Assembly: GCF_021601625.1 (NCBI RefSeq)
Contig: NZ_BQHR01000005.1
Coordinates: forward strand, 248,001-312,000
Origin: Pseudomonas paraglycinae
GTDB lineage: Bacteria > Pseudomonadota > Gammaproteobacteria > Pseudomonadales > Pseudomonadaceae
Direction: 5' to 3'
Length of the DNA stretch: 64,000 bases
Shown here one piece after another: positions 57,972-64,000 of this stretch. The translations under genes and the position numbers were made by a program. Within the stretch, counting starts at the first letter, position 1. Each line of letters opens with the position of its first letter. The notes under the pieces were generated by a model that was not told the origin of the DNA, did not search any database, and saw nothing but the letters and a program-made list of their open reading frames with translations.

Positions 57972-58409
57972 TTATTCCTCGAACTTGCCGCCAGCTGCTT
58001 CGATAGCCGCACGCGCACCTTTGGTGGCGCCGATTCCCTTGCCGATAGTGACAGCGCGAGTCACTTCACCGGACAGCATGATTTTCACACGCTGTACGTT
58101 GACGTTGATCACGTTGGCATCTTTCAGGGACTGCACGGTGACGATGTCGCCTTCCACTTTAGCCAGCTCGGACAGACGCACTTCTGCGCGGTCCATGGCT
58201 TTCAGGGAAACGAAACCGAACTTCGGCAGGCGACGATGCAGCGGCTGTTGACCGCCTTCAAAGCCTGGAGCAATGGTGCCACCGGAGCGGGAAGTCTGAC
58301 CTTTGTGACCACGGCCACCAGTCTTACCCAAACCACTACCGATACCACGGCCCGGACGATGCTTTTCGCGACGGGAACCCGGCGCTGGACTCAGATCATT
58401 GAGTTTCAT
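57972..58409 (-). CDS. rplO: 50S ribosomal protein L15
   Basis: 145 aa, [22 protein letters not shown] start and Gly-rich [13 protein letters not shown] stretch that threads through 23S rRNA. It abuts secY without spacing. Confidence 0.98.
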   Translation of the reverse strand: MKLNDLSPAPGSRREKHRPGRGIGSGLGKTGGRGHKGQTSRSGGTIAPGFEGGQQPLHRRLPKFGFVSLKAMDRAEVRLSELAKVEGDIVTVQSLKDANVINVNVQRVKIMLSGEVTRAVTIGKGIGATKGARAAIEAAGGKFEE

Positions 58410-58412
58410 CGA

Positions 58413-58589
58413 TTAACCCTCGACACGCAGCATGTAGTAAGCCTTGTTGATCATCCCGCGATTCTCGGGAGTATCCTGGACTTCTACAGTGTGACCGATG
58501 CGACGCAGACCCAGACCCTTAACGCACAGTTTGTGGTTAGGGATGCGGCCGGTCATGCTTTTGATCAGCGTAACTTTAACGGTAGCCAT
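58413..58589 (-). CDS. rpmD: 50S ribosomal protein L30
   Basis: 58 aa: [20 protein letters not shown]..., ending YYMLRVEG. Short enough to be missed by a length filter. It lies between rpsE and rplO, as is standard in the spc operon. Confidence 0.97.
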
Positions 58590-58591
58590 GA

Positions 58592-59092
58592 TTACTTGAT
58601 CTCCTCAACACGCAGGCCACGTTTGGCTGCAATGGATTCAGGAGACTGCATAGCCTTCAGACCCTTGAAAGTGGCGTGAACCACGTTTACAGGGTTAGTC
58701 GAGCCGTAGCACTTGGCCAGAACGTTCTGAACGCCAGCAACTTCGAGGACAGCACGCATAGCGCCGCCAGCGATGATACCGGTACCTTCAGAAGCAGGCT
58801 GCATGTACACCTTCGAAGCGCCATGGGCGGACTTCATTGCGTACTGCAGAGTGGTGCCGTTCAGATCAACCTGGATCATGTTGCGGCGAGCAGCTTCCAT
58901 TGCCTTCTGGATCGCAGCAGGCACTTCACGCGACTTGCCACGGCCGAAGCCAACACGCCCTTTACCATCACCAACCACGGTCAACGCGGTGAAAGTGAAG
59001 ATACGGCCGCCTTTAACGGTTTTGGCTACGCGGTTAACTTGAACCAGCTTCTCGATGTAGCCTTCGTCGCGCTTTTGGTCGTTATTTGACAT
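58592..59092 (-). CDS. rpsE: 30S ribosomal protein S5
   Basis: 166 aa with the S5 N-terminal domain ([21 protein letters not shown], the spectinomycin-loop region VAKTVKGGR) and [18 protein letters not shown] in the second domain. It takes part in decoding fidelity. The spectinomycin-site loop looks wild type. Confidence 0.98.
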
Positions 59093-59095
59093 AAC

Positions 59096-59446
59096 TTAGA
59101 ACTCCAGCCCAGCTTCACGAGCAGCATCAGCCAGCGCTTTAACGCGGCCGTGGTACTTGAAGCCAGAGCGGTCGAAAGCCACCTGCGAGACGCCAGCGGC
59201 CTTAGCACGCGTAGCGACCAGCTGGCCAACCTTAGTGGCCGCGTCGATGTTGCCAGTGGCGCCATCACGCAGTTCTTTATCCAAAGTCGAGGCGCTTGCC
59301 AGGACTTTGTTGCCGTCGGCCGAAATGACCTGGGCGTAGATGTGCTGCGAAGAGCGGAACACGCAGAGACGCACGACTTCGAGTTCGTGCATTTTCAGGC
59401 GTGCTTTGCGAGCGCGACGCAGTCGAGTAACTTTTTTGTCGGTCAT
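59096..59446 (-). CDS. rplR: 50S ribosomal protein L18
   Basis: 116 aa; [32 protein letters not shown] and the C-terminal [26 protein letters not shown] are typical. Binds 5S rRNA with L5 (rplE). Confidence 0.98.
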   Translation of the reverse strand: MTDKKVTRLRRARKARLKMHELEVVRLCVFRSSQHIYAQVISADGNKVLASASTLDKELRDGATGNIDAATKVGQLVATRAKAAGVSQVAFDRSGFKYHGRVKALADAAREAGLEF

Positions 59447-59456
59447 TTGCTATGCC

Positions 59457-59990
59457 CTACTTCTTCTTGGCTTCTTTACGACGGACGACTTCGTCCGCGT
59501 AGCGCACACCTTTGCCTTTGTACGGCTCTGGTGGACGGAAGTCGCGGATCTCGGCGGCCACTTGACCTACCAGCTGCTTGTCGATGCCCTTGATCAGGAT
59601 ATCGGTCTGGCTAGGAGTCTCAGCGGTGATGCCTTCCGGCAGTTCGTAATCCACTGGGTGCGAGAAGCCAAGAGCCAGGTTCAGCACCTGACCTTTTGCT
59701 TGCGCTTTGTAACCAACACCGACCAGCTGGAGCTTACGCTCGAAGCCTTGGCTTACGCCCTGGACCATGTTGTTTACCAACGCACGAGTGGTACCGGCCA
59801 TTGCGCGAGTCTGTTGATCGCCATTGCGAGCAGCAAAACGCAGCTCACCGGCTTCTTCAACGACTTCAACGGACGAATGGACGTTCAGTTCAAGAGTACC
59901 CTTGGCACCCTTCACCGAAAGCTGTTGGCCTGCGAATTTTACTTCGACACCGGCTGGCAGCTTAACGGGGTTCTTAGCGACGCGAGACAT
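59457..59990 (-). CDS. rplF: 50S ribosomal protein L6
   Basis: 177 aa; [18 protein letters not shown] start, two related domains, and the C-terminal [26 protein letters not shown]. Lies at the factor-binding site. Confidence 0.98.
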   Translation of the reverse strand: MSRVAKNPVKLPAGVEVKFAGQQLSVKGAKGTLELNVHSSVEVVEEAGELRFAARNGDQQTRAMAGTTRALVNNMVQGVSQGFERKLQLVGVGYKAQAKGQVLNLALGFSHPVDYELPEGITAETPSQTDILIKGIDKQLVGQVAAEIRDFRPPEPYKGKGVRYADEVVRRKEAKKK

Positions 59991-60002
59991 GCTTATCCCC
60001 CC

Positions 60003-60395
60003 TTAGAACACAGTGCAAAGAACTTCGCCGCCGACACCGGCAGCGCGCGCAGCACGATCAGTCATCACACCTTTGTTGGTGGAGACGATAGACACACCGA
60101 GACCGCCACGTACTTTTGGCAGTTCTTCGACGGACTTGTACTGACGCAGGCCTGGACGGCTAACGCGCTTCACTTCCTCGATGACCGGACGGCCTTCGAA
60201 GTATTTCAGCTCGATGGACAGCAGTGGTTTGGTTTCGCTGCTGATCTGATAACCCGCGATGTAACCTTCGTCCTTCAGGACTTTTGCTACAGCCACCTTC
60301 AACGTGGAAGACGGCATGCTTACGACGGACTTTTCAGCCATCTGGGCATTACGGATTCGAGTTAGCATGTCCGCTAACGGGTCCTGCATACTCAT
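60003..60395 (-). CDS. rpsH: 30S ribosomal protein S8
   Basis: 130 aa; [18 protein letters not shown] start and [10 protein letters not shown]...[18 protein letters not shown]-like C-terminus. S8 binds central 16S rRNA and represses spc operon translation in E. coli. Here it is preceded by an unusual 209-bp non-coding gap with a promoter and hairpins (60396-60604). AGGAG lies 11 nt before ATG 60395. Confidence 0.98.
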   Translation of the reverse strand: MSMQDPLADMLTRIRNAQMAEKSVVSMPSSTLKVAVAKVLKDEGYIAGYQISSETKPLLSIELKYFEGRPVIEEVKRVSRPGLRQYKSVEELPKVRGGLGVSIVSTNKGVMTDRAARAAGVGGEVLCTVF

Positions 60396-60417
60396 GGGCT
60401 AGACGCTCCTAATACAG

Positions 60418-60437
60418 AAAAATTAGCCTTGCGGCTA
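60418..60437 (-). terminator. Small terminator-like hairpin just before rpsH
   Basis: On the minus strand TAGCC-GCAA-GGCTA (a GNRA-type loop) followed by ATTTTT, ending 22 nt before the rpsH start. Could be an attenuator or a leader structure. Confidence 0.45.
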
Positions 60438-60465
60438 CTACTTGTCGCCGAGAAATTCCGGGCAT

Positions 60466-60490
60466 AAAAAACACGGGCTCAGGCGAGCCG
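60466..60490 (-). terminator. Terminator-like hairpin within the spc operon
   Basis: On the minus strand CGGCTC-GCCT-GAGCCC is followed by GTG and six Ts (plus A-run 60466-60471). One mismatch in the outer stem. It lies just downstream of an internal promoter and upstream of rpsH. Confidence 0.55.
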
Positions 60491-60493
60491 GTC

Positions 60494-60522
60494 ATTCTAG
60501 ACATACCCCAGAAATGAATCAA
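60494..60522 (-). promoter_or_regulatory. Internal sigma-70 promoter before rpsH
   Basis: Minus strand TTGATT (60517-60522), 17-bp spacer, TAGAAT (60494-60499): five of six at the -10 and a good -35. The -35 lies in one arm of a perfect 12-bp stem (60516-60543). Confidence 0.65.
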
Positions 60523-60543
60523 GCCCCAAAAGGGGCTTGATTC
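60516..60543. other. Perfect 12-bp stem-loop in the rpsN-rpsH gap
   Basis: GAATCAAGCCCC (60516-60527), loop AAAA, GGGGCTTGATTC (60532-60543). No T-run on the minus strand. A second imperfect hairpin (AAAGCC..GATGGTC with GACCATC..GGCTTT) spans 60550-60596, directly after the rpsN stop. Confidence 0.8.
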
Positions 60544-60604
60544 AAGTTCAAAGCCACCGATGGTCAGGTTCTTGCGACCCCGACCATCAAGGCTTTGACA
60601 GCAA

Positions 60605-60910
60605 TTACCAGCTGGCTTTAACCAGACCTGGTACGTCACCACGCATTGCCGCTTCACGCAATTTGTTACGGCCGAGGCCGAACTTGCGGTAAACGCCGTG
60701 CGGACGACCGGTCAGACGGCAACGGTTACGCATGCGCGAAGCGCTTGCGTCACGTGGTTGCTTCTGCAGAGCTACGGTAGCTTCCCAACGCGCTTCTGGA
60801 CTTGCGTTCAGATCAACGATGATAGCTTTCAGCGCTGCACGCTTGACGGCGTACTTGGCAACGGTGAGCTGACGCTTCAGCTCACGGTTTTTCATGCTCT
60901 TCTTGGCCAT
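60605..60910 (-). CDS. rpsN: 30S ribosomal protein S14
   Basis: 101 aa: [21 protein letters not shown] start, the long form without the CXXC zinc pair, ending [16 protein letters not shown] 60910 is set by family length. It is followed by the unusual non-coding gap before rpsH. Confidence 0.98.
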   Translation of the reverse strand: MAKKSMKNRELKRQLTVAKYAVKRAALKAIIVDLNASPEARWEATVALQKQPRDASASRMRNRCRLTGRPHGVYRKFGLGRNKLREAAMRGDVPGLVKASW

Positions 60911-60923
60911 TTTCCTACTCCAA

Positions 60924-61463
60924 TCAGTTGCGGAACGGGAATTTGAAAGCACGCAGCAGAGCGCGGCCTTCATCATCGTTCTTGGCAGTGGTGGTCAGGG
61001 TAATGTCCAGACCGCGGAGAGCATCGATCTTGTCGTAGTCGATTTCCGGGAAAATGATCTGCTCTTTCACGCCCATGCTGTAGTTGCCACGACCATCGAA
61101 GGACTTGGCATTCAGGCCGCGGAAGTCGCGAACCCGAGGCAGGGAGATCGACAGCAGACGATCCAGGAACTCGTACATACGCTCACGGCGCAGGGTCACT
61201 TTGACGCCGATCGGCCAACCTTCACGGACTTTAAAGCCAGCGATGGATTTGCGAGCGTAGGTCACAACGACTTTCTGGCCGGTGATCTTTTCCAGGTCAG
61301 CAACAGCGTGCTCGATGACTTTTTTGTCGCCGATCGCTTCGCCCAGACCCATGTTCAGGGTGATTTTGGTAACGCGCGGAACTTCCATCACGTTCGAAAG
61401 CTTAAGTTCTTCCTTAAGTTTCGGAGCGATTTCCTTCCGGTAAATCTCTTTTAGTCGTGCCAT
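60924..61463 (-). CDS. rplE: 50S ribosomal protein L5
   Basis: 179 aa; [30 protein letters not shown] and [21 protein letters not shown] identify L5, part of the 5S rRNA complex. Confidence 0.98.
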   Translation of the reverse strand: MARLKEIYRKEIAPKLKEELKLSNVMEVPRVTKITLNMGLGEAIGDKKVIEHAVADLEKITGQKVVVTYARKSIAGFKVREGWPIGVKVTLRRERMYEFLDRLLSISLPRVRDFRGLNAKSFDGRGNYSMGVKEQIIFPEIDYDKIDALRGLDITLTTTAKNDDEGRALLRAFKFPFRN

Positions 61464-61483
61464 GGTCTTCTACCTAGCAGTGT

Positions 61484-61798
61484 TCAAGCATCAACCGCTT
61501 TTTGGGTCGACTTGAAGACACGAATTTTCTTACCGTCTTCTACTTTGAAACCAACGCGGTCAGCCTTGTTGGTTTCGCCGTTGAAGATGGCGACGTTGGA
61601 AGCGTGCAGTGGCGCTTCTTTCTCGACGATACCGCCCTGTACGCCCGACATCGGGTTAGGCTTGGTATGACGCTTGACCAGGTTCAGACCACCAACAACC
61701 AGACGGTTGTCAGCAAGAACCTTCAGCACCTTACCGCGCTTACCTTTGTCTTTGCCGGCGATCACGATGATCTCGTCGTCACGACGAATCTTTTGCAT
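61484..61798 (-). CDS. rplX: 50S ribosomal protein L24
   Basis: 104 aa with the KOW motif [18 protein letters not shown]. An early assembly initiator of the large subunit. Confidence 0.98.
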   Translation of the reverse strand: MQKIRRDDEIIVIAGKDKGKRGKVLKVLADNRLVVGGLNLVKRHTKPNPMSGVQGGIVEKEAPLHASNVAIFNGETNKADRVGFKVEDGKKIRVFKSTQKAVDA

Positions 61799-61809
61799 GT
61801 CGGATCTCC

Positions 61810-62178
61810 TTACAGCACTTCTGGGGCGAGCGAGACGATCTTCATGAACTTCTCAGTACGAAGTTCACGGGTCACTGGCCCAAAGATACGGGTGCCGATC
61901 GGCTCTTGCTTGTTGTTCAGAAGAACAGCAGCGTTGCCATCAAAGCGGATAATGGAGCCATCAGCACGACGTACGCCGTGACGAGTGCGGACTACAACAG
62001 CAGTCATCACTTGGCCTTTTTTCACCTTACCGCGAGGAATTGCTTCCTTCACGGTAACTTTGATGATGTCACCGATACCAGCGTAACGACGATGGGAGCC
62101 ACCCAGCACCTTGATGCACATAACGCGGCGAGCGCCGCTGTTATCGGCCACATCGAGCATGGATTGAGTCTGAATCAT
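61810..62178 (-). CDS. rplN: 50S ribosomal protein L14
   Basis: 122 aa; [27 protein letters not shown] and the C-terminal [12 protein letters not shown] are diagnostic. First gene of the spc operon in E. coli; here it follows rpsQ with a 23-bp gap. Confidence 0.98.
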   Translation of the reverse strand: MIQTQSMLDVADNSGARRVMCIKVLGGSHRRYAGIGDIIKVTVKEAIPRGKVKKGQVMTAVVVRTRHGVRRADGSIIRFDGNAAVLLNNKQEPIGTRIFGPVTRELRTEKFMKIVSLAPEVL

Positions 62179-62201
62179 ATAATTTCTCCGACCCCTAGCC
62201 C

Positions 62202-62468
62202 TTAGACTTCCACAGCGCGTTCGAGAACATCAACCAGCGCCCAAGACTTGGTCTTGGCCATCGGACGAGTTTCACGAATAGTGACTTTGTCGCCGATGTG
62301 GCACTGATTGGTTTCGTCGTGCGCGTGCAGCTTAGTCGAACGCTTAACGTATTTACCGTAGATCGGGTGCTTAACGCGACGCTCGATCAGAACGGTGATG
62401 GTTTTGTCCATCTTGTCGCTGACAACACGGCCAGTCAGCGTACGGACAGTTTTTTCGGCTTCAGCCAT
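62202..62468 (-). CDS. rpsQ: 30S ribosomal protein S17
   Basis: 88 aa; [35 protein letters not shown] is the S17 OB-fold signature. ATG 62468 is preferred to a near-upstream alternative two codons earlier. Confidence 0.98.
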   Translation of the reverse strand: MAEAEKTVRTLTGRVVSDKMDKTITVLIERRVKHPIYGKYVKRSTKLHAHDETNQCHIGDKVTIRETRPMAKTKSWALVDVLERAVEV

Positions 62469-62470
62469 GA

Positions 62471-62662
62471 TCACTTACCTGCCTGCTGGTTGAGCACAGT
62501 CTTCACGCGAGCGATGTCACGCTTAACTTGCGAGAGCAGATGAGACTGCCCCAACTGGCCAGTTGCTTTCTGCATGCGCAGATTGAACTGGTCGCGCAGC
62601 AAGCCGAGCAGTTGCTCGTTCAGCTGCTGTGCGGATTTTTCACGAAGTTCATTCGCTTTCAT
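62471..62662 (-). CDS. rpmC: 50S ribosomal protein L29
   Basis: 63 aa, [19 protein letters not shown] start. The neighbouring GTG at 62665 would overlap the rplP stop as GTGA. Located at the tunnel exit next to L23. Confidence 0.97.
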
Positions 62663-63075
62663 CACATCACCGTCCGTTTAACAAAGGAGGTGGCGAGCGG
62701 CAGCTTTGCAGCAGCCAGGGCGAAAGCCTCACGCGCCAGCTCTTCAGAAACACCCTCGATTTCATACAGGACTTTGCCTGGCTGAATCTGGGCAACCCAG
62801 TACTCCACGTTACCCTTACCTTTACCCATACGAACCTCGAGAGGCTTCTTGGAGATCGGCTTGTCCGGGAATACACGGATCCAGATCTTGCCGCCACGTT
62901 TTACGTGACGGGTCAGAGCACGACGCGCTGACTCGATCTGACGAGCGGTGAGACGACCACGAGCTACAGACTTCAGCGCGAACTCGCCGAAGCTGACTTT
63001 GCTACCGCGCAGTGCCAGACCACGGTTGTGGCCGGTCATCTGCTTGCGGAACTTCGTACGCTTAGGTTGCAACAT
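62662..63075 (-). CDS. rplP: 50S ribosomal protein L16
   Basis: 137 aa; [21 protein letters not shown] start and [23 protein letters not shown]. Contacts the A-site tRNA region. Confidence 0.98.
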
Positions 63076-63087
63076 TTGGCGTACCCC

Positions 63088-63774
63088 TTACTTAGCAGCT
63101 TTTTTACGAGGCGCTGGTGCTTGTGGCTTCAGCTCTTCTTGGCGACCACCAATTACTTCGCCTTTGAAGATCCAAACCTTTACACCGATCACACCGTAAG
63201 TGGTGTGAGCTTCGTAGTTGGCATAGTCGATGTCGGCACGCAGGGTGTGCAGTGGCACACGACCTTCGCGATACCATTCAGTACGTGCGATTTCAGCACC
63301 GCCGAGACGACCGCTCACTTGGATTTTGATGCCTTTGGCACCAATGCGCATGGCGTTCTGTACAGCGCGCTTCATGGCGCGACGGAACATTACACGACGC
63401 TCCAGCTGCTGAGCTACGCTCTGCGCAACCAGCATACCGTCAAGCTCCGGCTTGCGGATCTCTTCGATATTGATGTGCACAGGCACACCCATTTGCTTGG
63501 TCAGGTCCTGACGCAGTTTCTCAACATCTTCACCTTTCTTCCCGATAACGATACCTGGACGAGCGGTGTGGATGGTGATGCGTGCAGTTTGGGCCGGACG
63601 ATGGATATCGATACGGCTTACGGACGCGCTTTTTAGTTTGTCTTGGAGGTATTCACGCACCTTCAGATCAGCGAACAAGTAGTCCGCATAAGTCCGACCG
63701 TCTGCGTACCAGACGGAGGTGTGCTCCTTGACGATTCCCAGGCGAATGCCAATGGGATGTACTTTCTGACCCAT
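63088..63774 (-). CDS. rpsC: 30S ribosomal protein S3
   Basis: 228 aa; [20 protein letters not shown] start, KH domain ([23 protein letters not shown]) and basic C-terminus. ATG 63774 is set by the family start. Confidence 0.98.
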
Positions 63775-63787
63775 CTCTTCGACTCCG

Positions 63788-64000
63788 TTACTTGTCAGCA
63801 ACCTTGACAGTGATATGGCAAGACCGCTTGACGATGCGATCAGCACGGCCTTTGGCACGTGGCATGATGCGCTTCAGCGAACGCCCTTCGTTGACGAAAA
63901 CGGTGCTGACCTTCAGGTCATCAACGTCTGCGCCTTCGTTATGCTCGGCGTTGGCTACGGCCGACTCCAGCACTTTTTTCATGATCTCGGCGGCTTTCTT
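63788..64000 (-). CDS. rplV: 50S ribosomal protein L22, N-terminus cut by window edge
   Basis: The frame is open to the right edge (71 codons seen), reading [21 protein letters not shown], then [30 protein letters not shown] and the end HITVKVADK. The RNA-tunnel loop (PRAKGRA) is visible. The N-terminal ~39 residues lie outside the window. Confidence 0.96.

Noticed and set aside
60409-60657. 82-codon frame over the rpsN-rpsH gap
   Set aside because: Overlaps the rpsN 3' end out of frame and runs through the hairpins and promoter; no coding character.

Overview
The window comes from a Pseudomonas chromosome, very probably the P. fluorescens group. The evidence is high-GC codon use, REP/REPIN repeats of the fluorescens type (6158-6249 and 32158-32379), and gene order matching two well-known Pseudomonas blocks. 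One is the xseB-ispA-dxs ... rib ... nrdR ... zinc uptake ... oprG block. The other is ssb-MFS-uvrA-ftnA-katA followed by the alpha and spc ribosomal operons. I see no phage, insertion sequence, tRNA, rRNA or CRISPR array.

Layout. 1-1520: the tail of a yfa-type operon (DUF2138, YfaP), cut by the window edge. 1798-2943: a self-inhibiting Fic/AMPylator-type protein with a C-terminal winged helix and a striking tandem-dyad operator. 3032-6148: xseB-ispA-dxs. 6303-9402: a TonB-dependent B12-type receptor facing a BtuF-like binding protein and a small membrane protein. 9399-16889 (minus): ribA, a periplasmic solute-binding protein, pgpA, thiL, nusB, ribH, ribBA, riboflavin synthase, ribD and nrdR, many coupled by 4-nt overlaps. 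17018-19411: a YbaY-type lipoprotein, a methyltransferase, a thioredoxin-TPR protein (CnoX type) and a small unknown protein. 19547-22662: a four-gene Zrm-type zinc uptake cluster. 22821-23519: oprG/ompW behind an ANR-type box. 23697-25503 (minus): two sugar-nucleotide reductase/epimerase genes. 25682-32076: Lhr helicase convergent with a YbiO-like mechanosensitive channel. 32487-37801: an MFS exporter, then a DUF72-ybhP-clsB-ybhN operon for membrane lipid work. 37789-40817 (minus): an alpha/beta hydrolase, DUF3182 and a GlxA-type AraC regulator, the last divergent from a cysteine hydrolase (40919-41473). 41627-46096: a complete yjfI-pspA/yjfJ-yjfK-yjfL-yjfM-yjfC cluster. 46173-53261: ssb, a YajR-like MFS, uvrA, ftnA and katA. 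53500-64000 (minus): rplQ back to rplV, cut by the right edge.

Most noteworthy. The yjfI-yjfC cluster is a poorly understood envelope-stress/peptide-ligase system. Its promoter is bracketed by two copies of CTCACGCGTGAG, and a strong terminator splits it after pspA. The Fic gene has two 29-bp dyads that overlap a false upstream start codon. The spc operon carries a 209-bp gap between rpsN and rpsH with stacked hairpins, a good sigma-70 promoter and terminator-like stems. These are sequence-based inferences; no database search was run.
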